Origin: Gemmata massiliana
GTDB taxonomy: Bacteria > Planctomycetota > Planctomycetia > Gemmatales > Gemmataceae
Direction of reading: 5' to 3'
NCBI GenBank assembly: GCA_000531095.1
Contig: HG799465.1
Span: forward strand, 79,757-143,756
DNA: 64,000 nucleotides
Part shown: positions 1 through 8,761 of the stretch, piece by piece
Position numbering within the stretch: position 1 is the first letter of the stretch
Layout of the letters: every line of letters begins with the position of its first letter
The notes under the pieces: generated by a model
What the model was told of the DNA's origin: nothing
Seen by the model: only the letters and a program-made list of their open reading frames with translations
The model's database searches: none
Position numbers and translations under genes: made by a program

Positions 1-1857
1 CTTTTCACCGAGGGCTGTTTTTAGCAGCACGTCCCGGCGCTCAGTGAGTTTCGCGAGTTCGGACGCAGCGAGTTTCGGCCCCGCGGGGGCGAGGCCGTCG
101 GTGAGATTGCTCTTGCGCCATCGTGCGGGCGCCTCGATGCTATCGAGCGCGGTCACAGATTTATTCAACGCGCGGTTCGTGCCTCCCGCGTCGAGCGCTT
201 CGAGTTCCGCCAGTGCCAGCATGTAATCGTTCTGCCGCGGGGCCAGTACCGTTGCCGTCACGCGGACGTACCGCCCGACGTTGCCGCCCGCCTTCGCAGT
301 GTACGCGGCCATACCGGACGGCGGGTAGTCTTTCGTGGTTTCGTCCGCGAGCACCACGACATCGTTCTTGAAGGTCGCGTCGTCTGAAAGTTCGATCTTG
401 AAGCGCACTGGAAACCCGAACCCGGCGCCGATGTTGTTGAAGTCGTCGTGACACGGTTTCAGCACGATGCGGTCGAGTTTGATGTTCTCGCCGAGGTCAA
501 CCTGCACCCACTTGGCGTCGTCCCGCTTGGACGCGAGCTGGGAGTGGTAGCCGAACTCCGGCGGCTTGAGGGCCGATGTCGGTTTGGTCGCTTCGCGGAG
601 CTGCTTCTCCAGTTCCGCAAGCTCCGCACCCGCGAGTTTGCGAGCGTCCGCTTCCAGCGACGCGATCCGCGCGGTCGCGGCCTTCTTCTTCGCGTCCAGT
701 TCCGCGCGCTTCGAGGCGATTTTCGGGTCCGCGTCGTAGGTTCTGTCGGTGCGATCGAGGGCCGCGAACACCGCCTGAAGACGGTAGTAATCCTCCTGCG
801 CGATCGGGTCGAACTTGTGGTTGTGGCACTGCGCGCAATGGACCGTCAGCCCCATGAACGTGCCGATGGTGTTCGCGACAAAGTCGTCGCGGTCGAGGTG
901 GCGAGCGATTTTACCGTCGATTTTCGATTCGGGTACCTCGACGTGTCCGATGAAGTCCCACGGACCGGCCGCAAGGAACCCGAGTGCTTCGATTCCGTCC
1001 ACCGTGCCCGGGTACAGCACGTCGCCCGCGATCTGTTCGGCGATGAACCGGCCGTAGGGCTTGTCCGCGTTCAGCGCGCGGATGACGTAATCGCGGTAGG
1101 GCCACGCATTCGGGCGCGGTTGGTCCTTGTCGTAGCCGTGCGTTTCGCCAAAGTGGACCACGTCGAGCCAGTGCCGCGCCCAGCGCTCGCCGTATTGCGG
1201 CGCCGCGAGCAGCTTATCAACGAGCGCCTCGAAAGCCTTCGGGTTCTTGTCACCAACGAACGCTTCGACTTCCTCTGGTGTGGGCGGCAGCCCGATCAAG
1301 TCGAAGTACAACCGACGGACCAGCGTGCGCCGGTCCGCTTCTGGTGAGGGCGCCAGCCCCTTCTCCTTGAGCTTCGCGCGGACGAAGTGATCGATCGGGT
1401 TCGCATCCCCGGGCACAGCGGATTTCTTCAGCGGCTTGAAGCTCCACCAGTCCGCGGGGTTCGCGGTGGCGGAGCCGTCGTCGGGCCACTTCGCCCCGCC
1501 ATCGATCCACCGCTTCAGTGTGGCGATTTCTGCCGCGGTCAGTTGCGGCTTCTTCGGCGGCATTCGGCGGTCCGCGGCGTCGCTCGTCACGAGTTCGATG
1601 AGCAAGCTGTTCGCCGATTTACCGGGCGCGATGGCCTTCCCCGAATCGCCGCCCTGAAGCGCCTCGGCCCGGCGATCGAGCCGCAACCCGCCCTTCGATT
1701 TCTCCGCACCGTGACACGAAACGCAGTGCTTCGCGAAGATCGGCTTCACGTCGCGCTCGAAGTCCACCGGCTTCGGTGGATCGACCGCGAACGTACCCGT
1801 GGGCACCACGAGCAGTGCGGTCATTAGCGCGAAGTGAACGACGAAACGGGAGAGCAT
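1..1857 (-). CDS. PSCyt1/DUF1549 planctomycete cytochrome c protein (partial, C-terminus outside window)
   Basis: The reading frame is open from an ATG at 1857 to the window edge (619 codons), so the C-terminal part, where a DUF1553 domain normally sits, is not visible. A Sec signal peptide (about residues 1-24) is followed by a PSCyt1 module with the heme motif CVSCH at residues 45-49. A DUF1549 domain starts near residue 155 and holds a second CxxCH (CAQCH, about 341-345). A lysine/alanine-rich coiled stretch and a discoidin-like beta region (about 410-560) follow. Such proteins are abundant in planctomycetes, secreted, and usually paired with DUF1501 genes; their substrate is unknown. A GGAG ribosome site precedes the start. 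Family assignment is firm; function is not. Confidence 0.9.
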   Translation of the reverse strand, partial: MLSRFVVHFALMTALLVVPTGTFAVDPPKPVDFERDVKPIFAKHCVSCHGAEKSKGGLRLDRRAEALQGGDSGKAIAPGKSANSLLIELVTSDAADRRMPPKKPQLTAAEIATLKRWIDGGAKWPDDGSATANPADWWSFKPLKKSAVPGDANPIDHFVRAKLKEKGLAPSPEADRRTLVRRLYFDLIGLPPTPEEVEAFVGDKNPKAFEALVDKLLAAPQYGERWARHWLDVVHFGETHGYDKDQPRPNAWPYRDYVIRALNADKPYGRFIAEQIAGDVLYPGTVDGIEALGFLAAGPWDFIGHVEVPESKIDGKIARHLDRDDFVANTIGTFMGLTVHCAQCHNHKFDPIAQEDYYRLQAVFAALDRTDRTYDADPKIASKRAELDAKKKAATARIASLEADARKLAGAELAELEKQLREATKPTSALKPPEFGYHSQLASKRDDAKWVQVDLGENIKLDRIVLKPCHDDFNNIGAGFGFPVRFKIELSDDATFKNDVVVLADETTKDYPPSGMAAYTAKAGGNVGRYVRVTATVLAPRQNDYMLALAELEALDAGGTNRALNKSVTALDSIEAPARWRKSNLTDGLAPAGPKLAASELAKLTERRDVLLKTALGEK

Positions 1858-1989
1858 TGCGGAACTCCGGGCAGCCGGAAGCAAGCGGCGGGAAGTAGGT
1901 CTAGCGTACCCGATTACGATCGCGTTGCCAGCACGAGATTTGGGCAGCTGCGTGTTGTGTTGAATGGGCGTGTATAGTTCTTGGTTCGG

Positions 1990-2043
1990 TGGTACAGGCC
2001 TCTGGCCTGTGGTAGCGCCTCCACAGGCCAGAGGCCTGTACCA
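1990..2043. repeat. Perfect 23-bp inverted repeat hairpin
   Basis: Two exactly complementary 23-bp arms (1990-2012 and 2021-2043) are separated by 8 bp. The arms contain ACAGGCCTCTGGCCTGT-like self-complementary sequence, so each arm can also fold on itself. It lies between the 3' end of the MFS gene and the start of the PSCyt1 gene. There is no T tract, so it looks more like a dispersed palindromic repeat than a standard intrinsic terminator, though it could end MFS transcripts. Confidence 0.8.
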
Positions 2044-2079
2044 CGAGCAAAAGCATACGATCCAACGCGCGAGTGGAAT

Positions 2080-3423
2080 TCACCACTCTTCGCTTTCTTT
2101 CTGCGGTGGTGGCGACGGTTCCACGAGTGGCGTGAAGCGATACAACCACCACGCCCCCGCCGCACACACGAGCACGCACACGTATAAATCGATCAGTGGA
2201 TCCCACGCCGCGCGCGCCGTTAATCCGTGCAGTTTCTCCTGCCGATCGGTGAACCAGCCCACGAACTTCTGCGACACCATCGCCCCGAGCACGCCGGCGC
2301 CGTTCGCCAGGCCGAAAACCGTGCCGACGTGCTTGCCCGATTGCGGAATGATGACCGACCACCAGTTCGGGAGCGTGAGGTGCATCACGCAGAACGACGC
2401 GCCCCAGAAGAGTGCGAGCGACAGCGCGTCGTCGCACTGGACGCCCGAGTAAAGGAACCCGGCCGCAGTGAGGTACGCGACCACCCCGAGGTAGCGCCGG
2501 GCCGCGACCGGGTCGGCGGCGCGCTGCGGGATGCGGTCCGCGAGCCAGCCGCCGACGAGCATCCCGATTGCCGACCCGCCGAGCACGAGCGACGAGAGCC
2601 ACCCGGCCTCTTTGTTGTCTACTCCGCGTGCGTCGCGAAGGTATGTGGGGAGCCAGCCGTAGAAGAAGTAGGTGTAGAACGCCCCAAGAATCATGATGAG
2701 GCTGAGAACGAGGACGCCGCGGTTGGTCAGAACCGCCCGCCACGGCACCGGTCCCGGGTCGAGGGCGAGCGGGGCTTCTTCTGCGTGGATGCGCGCGAGT
2801 TCGGCTTCATTCACACTCGCGTGCTGTGACGGGTCGTTGCGGAACCACACCCAAAACCCGACCGCCCACACGATGCCGAGCGCGCCGAACAGGAAGAATG
2901 CCCAGCGCCATCCAGCCGCGTCGATGAGGTACGCGGCTCCGGCCGGCGCGATCACCGCACCGATTTGCGCGAACGCGAGCATAACGCCCTGCACGCGGCC
3001 CCGTTCGCTGTGCGGGAACCACCGCGACATCACCTTCGCCGCGCTCGGGAACGCGCCCGCTTCCGCTGCACCGAACAAGAACCGCACGACAAGCAACGTA
3101 GCGAGTCCGGTCGCGAGACCCGTGAGCGCGGTGAACACCGACCACACGAGCACAATGCCCCCGAGCACGGACCGCGGACCGAGCTTGTCCCCCAACCGGC
3201 CGACGGGCACCGCGAACATGCCGTAGGCCAGCGTGAACGCGGCCATCACGTCGCCCATCTGGTTCTTGGAAAGACCCAAATCATCGCAGATCGGCTTCAC
3301 CGCTTGCGACATGCAGATGCGATCGAGGTAGAGAATGGCAGCAAGCCCGCAGAGCCACGCGGCGACAACGAACCGCGTTTGTGTCGGCGGCTGAACTGGA
3401 GGTTCGAGATCCGGTGACGGCAT
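2080..3423 (-). CDS. MFS transporter, anion:cation symporter type
   Basis: This encodes a 447-residue inner-membrane secondary transporter with about 12 hydrophobic segments. After a proline-rich cytoplasmic N-terminus comes the first membrane segment ending in YLDRICMSQA, typical of the ACS/hexuronate-phthalate branch of the major facilitator family. Motif A is visible as GRLGDKLGPRS between helices 2 and 3. I chose the ATG at 3423; longer readings add a basic, non-hydrophobic leader. Substrates in this branch are usually organic acids or sugar acids, but none can be inferred here. The neighbours are unrelated. Confidence 0.9.
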   Translation of the reverse strand: MPSPDLEPPVQPPTQTRFVVAAWLCGLAAILYLDRICMSQAVKPICDDLGLSKNQMGDVMAAFTLAYGMFAVPVGRLGDKLGPRSVLGGIVLVWSVFTALTGLATGLATLLVVRFLFGAAEAGAFPSAAKVMSRWFPHSERGRVQGVMLAFAQIGAVIAPAGAAYLIDAAGWRWAFFLFGALGIVWAVGFWVWFRNDPSQHASVNEAELARIHAEEAPLALDPGPVPWRAVLTNRGVLVLSLIMILGAFYTYFFYGWLPTYLRDARGVDNKEAGWLSSLVLGGSAIGMLVGGWLADRIPQRAADPVAARRYLGVVAYLTAAGFLYSGVQCDDALSLALFWGASFCVMHLTLPNWWSVIIPQSGKHVGTVFGLANGAGVLGAMVSQKFVGWFTDRQEKLHGLTARAAWDPLIDLYVCVLVCAAGAWWLYRFTPLVEPSPPPQKESEEW

Positions 3424-3670
3424 GATCGCGCCGTGAGGGAGGGCAGAATTCGCACCAGTGTAACGGGGGTGAAATGAAAGAGGCGCGGAAAAGGCGGGCG
3501 AATGTTGCGGAAAGAAATGCGGTGTTCTCGTTGCCGGATGAGTTGCGGCAGTTGTTTGGAGCGCTCGGCGAGCGGGTTCGGTTTCGTGAAACCCAGGTGG
3601 CGCACCACCACACCGGGCCGAGCGCTCGCGGACCATTTCAACGCCACTACGAAGTAGAAGGTGCCGTGCG

Positions 3671-4453
3671 CTACGACGCAACCGGGACCGGTCGCTCGGC
3701 TCCGTCGAGCCGCGCACGGGCGGCGCCCTCGAGTGCCGCCCGTGCGCGGGCGGACCGGCGCTTGCGCAACGCCGGAACAGCCCACAAGTATATCCCAGTC
3801 AGCGTCAGCACGATGATACCAACGGCCACAAGGTCCACGAGCAGTTTGCCGGCGTCGCCACCGACCTTCCCCGTATGGAGATCCTTGAGTGCCTTCCCCC
3901 AATCCGTACCCTTCAGGGCCGGTGGGGCGCCGGTCACCGCATCGTTCGCGCCGGCCTTTTCGGGTTTCGGCTTCGCACCTTTGCCCTTTTCCCCCTTCGA
4001 TTCCTCGGCCCGCGGCTCCTTCTTCTCGCCCTTGAGTTCGGTGACCCCGGTGACCGCGTCTACCACCACCTCTGGCCCGCCGACGGCCTTCACTTTATAC
4101 ACCACGCGCCCGTGCTCGGGCTTCACCTCGACGCGCTCGACCGGGCGGTCCCCGAGGTGCGGCCCGGCCCGGTCCAGTGCCTGTGACAGAGCGATCGGCA
4201 GTGCCGCGAGTTCCCCCGCGGTCGTGCCCGGCTTACCAGACGGCCCCGCGTGCTCCTCCCCCTTGGGGGGCGCCCCCACGAGTTCCAGCACGGGTTGGAA
4301 CGTGTTCTTGTGGTTCAGGTAGATCCCGGTCGCGGCGATCACCACTAGGAAGATAGCCGCGAACAGACCGAACCAGGTGTGGAGCTTCCTGTACGTGAGC
4401 AACCGCGCGTTCGGGTTCGGCTTCACCTTCGCGGGGGACTCGGTCGGGGGCAT
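3671..4453 (-). CDS. PepSY-associated membrane protein
   Basis: This is a 260-residue protein with an N-terminal membrane helix (about 25-48, LHTWFGLFAAIFLVV) and a second helix near residues 205-230 followed by a basic cytoplasmic tail. The region between is periplasmic, with a PepSY-like fold candidate (VERVEVKPEHGRVVYKV and VVDAVTGV) and a long Lys/Glu/Pro/Ala linker. Family members often sit beside siderophore or metal uptake genes or modulate peptidases. It lies 30 bp downstream of the disrupted DUF1559 gene on the same strand, so the two may once have been co-transcribed. Family call is good; the specific role is unknown. Confidence 0.8.
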   Translation of the reverse strand: MPPTESPAKVKPNPNARLLTYRKLHTWFGLFAAIFLVVIAATGIYLNHKNTFQPVLELVGAPPKGEEHAGPSGKPGTTAGELAALPIALSQALDRAGPHLGDRPVERVEVKPEHGRVVYKVKAVGGPEVVVDAVTGVTELKGEKKEPRAEESKGEKGKGAKPKPEKAGANDAVTGAPPALKGTDWGKALKDLHTGKVGGDAGKLLVDLVAVGIIVLTLTGIYLWAVPALRKRRSARARAALEGAARARLDGAERPVPVAS

Positions 4454-5131
4454 GGCTGACCCTTCGTGGGGTGCAGGAGCGGGCTAGTAGTTGGGAACGA
4501 CCTCGCCGTTGGCGCGCGTCGCGAGCGCGGCCAGAACCTTGATGTCGAGCCTGTCGGAAAGGAACCGGACCGAGCCATCAAGGAACGCGGCGTTGGCCCC
4601 GCCCGTGTGCATTGCGTAAACGTTCTTCTCGTTCGTAGCGTTGACGGCGAGCGGCCCCCCGGACCGCTTCGTGCCCCCGGTCCCGACCTCGACGGTCCCG
4701 TCGGCGGTGGCCCCACTGACCTCGATCGCGTTCTCCTTCGCAGCCCACCCGCCGCCCTTGTTCACGTCGAGCGGTTTGGCCGGGTCGTTCCCCTTGTTCT
4801 TCGTGTACTCGGTGTTGAAGCGGAAGAACTTCGGCCGGCGGGCGCACTCCGAGAGCAGGAGCGTGTTCGACGCCCCGTCGGTCACCTGGGCGAGCCGGGT
4901 CGCGGTGGAATACTTGTTCTTGGCCGGATCCTTCTTGTCGACGTCGTCTCTTCCTTGTCCAGCGCCCCCACCCACTTAGTCTCCGGTTCTTTCCCGCCGT
5001 CGATGCAGGCGATGTAGGCCCCGGTCGCGTCGGTGCAGCGGGCCTTGGCGGGGTCCGCCAGATCCTTCTTCACGCCCTTGCACACGAAGTAGTCACCGCA
5101 CGAGGCGTAGTAGGTCTTCGCTTCGCCGTCG

Positions 5132-6013
5132 TCATCGGAATCGATGTAGTCGTCGAGCCGATCGGCCGGGAACGCGGACGGGCACTGGAAGATCTTGAGC
5201 GGCGTCGAAACGACGGCCCGGTTCGCCTCGTGCCACCACGTCACGTCGAAGCGGTACGGGGCCACGAGGCTCCCCTGTTCGATGTAAGAAGCGGTGGCGT
5301 AATGAGGTCAGATGCAACCACGCAAAGAACCGTTCGACCGGCCAACGATACTTCCCCAGCCCGCTCCCGTGCGTCGTCCGTCTTCGAGCGAACACCGGTT
5401 CGATGTGCCGACGACGCATCCGTTGGCGGTGAGGCTCCGAGTCGTAGGCTCGGTCCGCGTACAGTTTCTTCGGACGACGCTTTCGCCGACCTCGACGCTT
5501 CGGGCCGATTGCGGGTATGGCATCCACGACTTCCGGCAACGCGATCACGTCGGGCACGTTGGCCGCGGTCGTGATCGCACCCAGAGGCACACCGTTTGGA
5601 TCGACGACGGCATGGTGCTTGGACCCCGGGCGCCCACGATCCGTAGGGTTCGGACCGGTTCTCGTGCCCGCACCCAGGGCTCGAACACTCGATGAATCGA
5701 CCGCCCCTCTGGACCAGTCGATGGCCTTGGCATCATCCAACTCGGCCAACAACAGGGCGTAGAGTCGGTTCCAGACACCGGCTCGATGCCACGTCTTGAG
5801 GTAACGTCGGCATCGGCTGCCCGAACCCCAACCCAACTCGCACGGCAAATCGTTCCATCGGATTCCGGTCCGGAGCACGAAGAGGATTCCGGTAAGCACC
5901 TTGCGACGGTCCAACGGCTTGCGACCGGGGTGACGGAACCGACGACGTTTGGGGCGGGGCAAAAGCGGTTCGATTTTCACCCAGAGTTCGTCGGGTAGTA
6001 ACGGCTTGGACAT
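5132..6013 (-). CDS. IS5-family DDE transposase (reads out of the IS into host sequence)
   Basis: The transposase starts at an ATG with a GGAGG site 7 bp upstream. Helix-rich N-terminal sequence (LWVKIEPLLP, GIRWNDLPCELGWGS) is followed by the DDE triad: D106 in VDSSSV, D187 in YADRAYDS and E227 in PVERFFAWLH. This is the usual IS4/IS5 arrangement. Only 242 codons lie inside the element. No stop codon occurs before the terminal repeat, so the frame continues about 51 codons into the disrupted DUF1559 gene before stopping at 5132. The C-terminus is short compared with relatives. It may still be active; whether the host-derived tail matters is unknown. Confidence 0.9.
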   Translation of the reverse strand: MSKPLLPDELWVKIEPLLPRPKRRRFRHPGRKPLDRRKVLTGILFVLRTGIRWNDLPCELGWGSGSRCRRYLKTWHRAGVWNRLYALLLAELDDAKAIDWSRGAVDSSSVRALGAGTRTGPNPTDRGRPGSKHHAVVDPNGVPLGAITTAANVPDVIALPEVVDAIPAIGPKRRGRRKRRPKKLYADRAYDSEPHRQRMRRRHIEPVFARRRTTHGSGLGKYRWPVERFFAWLHLTSLRHRFLHRTGEPRGPVPLRRDVVARGEPGRRFDAAQDLPVPVRVPGRSARRLHRFR

Positions 6014-6088
6014 CGTTCAATCCTCCGAGGCGTTCCGGAGGAAGACGGTCGCGAAACCGATGCCGATCACTCATTACGTCACCGTTTC
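5288..6088 (-). mobile_element. IS5-family insertion sequence, 801 bp, with 19-bp inverted repeats and 3-bp TAA duplication
   Basis: The ends are imperfect inverted repeats: GAAGCGGTGGCGTAATGAG at 5288 and, reading inward from 6088, GAAACGGTGACGTAATGAG (17 of 19 match). Both ends are flanked by TAA (5285-5287 and 6089-6091), a 3-bp duplication of TNA form as used by some IS5 subgroups. The element contains one transposase gene on the minus strand. It inserted in the same orientation as the DUF1559 gene it interrupts. The ends and duplication are read directly; the subgroup is inference. Confidence 0.92.
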
Positions 6089-6369
6089 TAAGCGAGCGTG
6101 TACGGGGCCCACCCGTGCTCGATGTGGTACCCGGTGATCTTGTTGTGGAAGTTGTACTCGGCCGGGGGCAACTTCCCGTTGGCCGACTCGTAGTTCATCA
6201 CCCCGAGCGCGAGCTGCTTCAAATTGTTCTGACACTTGATCCGGGCCGCGGCCTCGCGCACCTTCTGAACCGCGGGCAGCAACAGTCCAATGAGAATCGC
6301 AATGATCGCGATCACGACGAGTAGCTCGACCAGTGTGAACGCGCGGTGGGTAGGGCGCGGGTGCGGCAT

Positions 6370-6715
6370 GGGTTCCTCGCTTCGGGTCGGCCGGCCTCTA
6401 GCACGCCGACCCGGAACCCCTGTAAACGAAGGGATTTCGGAGTTTACGCGGCGCACCAGAACGACGCACGGTGACCACCTGCGGTCACCCGGCACCAGAG
6501 CGCCAATTTTGGCGCTCGCGGCAATGCGGTATTCGGGTCGCGAGCCGCGTTGCGAGGTGGGTTCCACCGCCATATCGGGTGGAACCTGAATAGCGGAGCA
6601 GGCTGCGAATTAACTGAGACTTCATCTCAACAAATAACAACATAGTGGAGAGGAACCGCCCGTCAAGCCAATACTCAATCAAGACGTCGCTCGTGCAGAG
6701 GGGACGACATCAGAA
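6370..6715. other. Intergenic region upstream of the DUF1559 gene
   Basis: No convincing gene is seen. It should hold the promoter of the leftward DUF1559 gene and the 3' trailer of the ABC-F gene. A short palindrome (7-bp arms GAGCGCC/GGCGCTC, 6498-6517) lies in it and could be an operator or a weak terminator. There is no T tract. Confidence 0.5.
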
Positions 6716-8299
6716 TCATGGTTGCAACTCCAGCCGTCGTGTAATTCCTATGGCCTCCAGGAACGACTCGTCGTGACTCACCATCAGCAGGGCGCCGTCG
6801 TAGGCACGCAACCCGGCTTCGACGGCCTCGATCGAATCGATATCCAGGTGGTTCGTTGGCTCATCGAGGATCAGGAGCGGAGGCGGGGTCGCTCCCCCCA
6901 GCACGCAGGCGAGGCCGGCACGCAGGAGCTGGCCACCGCTGAGTGTGGATACGATTTGTAGCGCAGCTTCCGCGCGGAACATGAACCGAGCGAGTGCGGT
7001 CCGACACGCGAACTCGTCCGCGCGCGGATTGATCCGCAAGAAATTGTCGCGGATCGTGGTTGCTGGGTCGAGCACGCTCACCCGCTGGTCGAGCACGGCG
7101 AAATCGGTCATCACCTGAACGGTTCCGACCCAGGAACTCAGTTGACCGGTAACGAGCGCCAGCAGCGTCGTCTTCCCGGACCCGTTCGGTCCCGTAACGG
7201 CGATGCGTTCAGGTCCGATGACGATGACAGACAGTTCCCGAACGATCGGCCGATCCGGTTCGTAGCCCGCGGTGACGGCGTCGAGCTTCAGTACCGTTTT
7301 GTTGGCGGGCAGGTTCGTCGGTGGGAGTCGAACGGTGAGCGGTTGCAGGATCTCGATGCGCTCGCGAGCAGCGGACGCGGCTTCAAGAGCGTCTTCGCGC
7401 CGGCGCTCGGCGAGCCGGGCGTTCCCGCCGCTCGTGTCCTCGCTCCGGTCCTTCATCCCACCGAGAATGATGCGCGGCGTCCCGCCTTTCTCCCCCTTCC
7501 GCTGACCAGCGCGGCTCTTCCGCGCATGGCGCTCGGCCGTGACCTGGGCACTGCGGGCGACGTCCGCGATGCGCTTCTCGGCGTCCGCCAAGTCGCGTTT
7601 CGCGGCAGCCAGTTCCTGGGTCTTGAGGGCGCGGTACGTGCTCCAATTACCGCCGTACCGCGTGGCACCGAGCGTGGTTAGTTCCACGATCGCGTCGACG
7701 GTTTCGAGCAGTTCCCGGTCGTGGCTGACCACGATCACACCGGACCGCCAGCCGGCGAGCAATTCGATGACGGCTTCGCGCCCGTCACGGTCGAGGTTGT
7801 TGGTCGGCTCGTCCAACAAAAGGAAATCGGGGTCCGCGAAGACGAGCGCGGCGAGTCCGGCCCGCGTGCGTTGCCCGCCCGATAGAGTGGTGAGGGGTGT
7901 TTCGGAACGTGTTTCAAGCCCGACGCGACCGAGGGCAGAGGCGACACGCGCCTCCAAGGTCCAATCGGCATCGGCCAGCTCTTCGTCGGTGGCTTCACCG
8001 CGCTCGGCCCGGTTCAAAACGGCCAAAGCGTCTGTTACGCCGAACAAATCGGCAACCGTTTCGTCCGGGTTCACCTGAACTGCTTGACGCAGAACCCCCA
8101 GGGTACCGACGACGGACACGCTCCCCGACCGCGGGCGCAATTCACCGGCGATCAGTTTGAGCAGCGTCGTCTTCCCGACCCCGTTACGGCCAACGAACCC
8201 CGTCCGGGCCGGGCCAAAGTTCAGGTTCAGGCGCGAGAAGAGCGGCGGGCAATCGGGCGCGGCCCACGTGAGATCGAACAGACTAATGGAAGCAGGCAT
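6716..8299 (-). CDS. ABC-F family ATPase
   Basis: The 527-residue soluble protein has two ABC nucleotide-binding domains and no membrane segments, the ABC-F layout. Domain 1 has Walker A GRNGVGKTT (about 37-45), signature LSGGQRTRAG and Walker B LLLDEPTNNLD. Domain 2 has GPNGSGKTT, LSGGQLLRAG and LLILDEPTNHLD. A charged linker of about 100 residues between them contains RAGQRKGEKGGTPRIILGG. ABC-F proteins bind the ribosomal E site and act in translation control or antibiotic protection; which applies here cannot be told. The start at 8299 is supported by GGAGGG 8 bp upstream; the in-frame extension to 8359 lacks this. Confidence 0.92.
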   Translation of the reverse strand: MPASISLFDLTWAAPDCPPLFSRLNLNFGPARTGFVGRNGVGKTTLLKLIAGELRPRSGSVSVVGTLGVLRQAVQVNPDETVADLFGVTDALAVLNRAERGEATDEELADADWTLEARVASALGRVGLETRSETPLTTLSGGQRTRAGLAALVFADPDFLLLDEPTNNLDRDGREAVIELLAGWRSGVIVVSHDRELLETVDAIVELTTLGATRYGGNWSTYRALKTQELAAAKRDLADAEKRIADVARSAQVTAERHARKSRAGQRKGEKGGTPRIILGGMKDRSEDTSGGNARLAERRREDALEAASAARERIEILQPLTVRLPPTNLPANKTVLKLDAVTAGYEPDRPIVRELSVIVIGPERIAVTGPNGSGKTTLLALVTGQLSSWVGTVQVMTDFAVLDQRVSVLDPATTIRDNFLRINPRADEFACRTALARFMFRAEAALQIVSTLSGGQLLRAGLACVLGGATPPPLLILDEPTNHLDIDSIEAVEAGLRAYDGALLMVSHDESFLEAIGITRRLELQP

Positions 8300-8520
8300 G
8301 GAAGTGATCCCTCCGGCGACGGGGCGAAAAACGCAACGGTCTCGGAAGCGATCATCCACGTCATAGTGGCCTCCCAGTCAGAATGACTCGAACTTTGATT
8401 TAGACGCGCCGAACGTGTGCTCGGTTCGCGCCGACGAGCGATATGGCCACTCGACCACCTGGCGCGAAGAGCAATTTCAGCGAACTACGCGATTAAACTT
8501 CATTAAAGGGCTCGGTGTAG
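8300..8520. other. Intergenic region between the ABC-F gene and a transposase remnant
   Basis: No gene is recognised. It should contain the promoter of the leftward ABC-F gene. The part nearest 8520 adjoins degraded transposase sequence and may itself be decayed mobile DNA. Confidence 0.4.
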
Positions 8521-8712
8521 AACACCGACGAGTTCACCAGCTATAACGACGTCCAGAGCCACGGCAAGCACGTCCCCATCAATCACCAAGAGGCGTTCGG
8601 AATGGGGGCCGCACACATCAACGGGCGCGCCAGCCTCCACGAACCGCGAACTGACCTCCGTCTCGCAATTCTTATCCGGCTGGGCTGGACGCGAACCACG
8701 GTTTTGGGTTAG
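8521..8712 (+). pseudogene. Transposase fragment, IS1595/ISXO2-like
   Basis: A 63-codon open stretch without its own start reads NTDEFTSYNDVQSHGKHV then INHQEAFG and AAHING before diverging and stopping at 8712. The order TDE...Y...H...NH...H(I/V)N resembles the C-terminal catalytic part of ISXO2-like transposases (TDE, Y, H, VNH, HVN). The rest of the element is missing. It directly precedes recQ. Assignment rests on a short motif match only. Confidence 0.45.
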
Positions 8713-8761
8713 GGTACGGATGTTTATTTGAGCCGCGGTCCCGTTCCTCTCGAGGTTTATC

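Larger units (their letters stand above)
4484..6369 (-). pseudogene. DUF1559 pilin-like protein gene, split by an IS element and frameshifted
   Basis: The N-terminal part (6369 to about 6089) starts with a type IV prepilin-like leader, [19 protein letters not shown], and ends at WAPYTLA. The downstream part resumes at YIEQGSLVAPYRFDV (about 5284) after an 801-bp insertion sequence. Removing the IS and one copy of its 3-bp duplication joins the parts in frame. A further single-base shift near 4945-4957 separates the middle portion from the C-terminal portion, which carries the family's H-X9-DG motif (HTGGANAAFLDG) and ends at 4484. The start has a GAGGA ribosome site. DUF1559 proteins are numerous planctomycete surface or pseudopilin-like proteins. 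This copy is almost certainly inactive. Confidence 0.9.

Noticed and set aside
448-1347. Long open frame on the plus strand opposite the PSCyt1/DUF1549 gene
   Set aside because: It is a high-GC shadow of the minus-strand gene; its product is Arg/Val-rich with no domain, while the opposite strand has clear heme and DUF1549 motifs.
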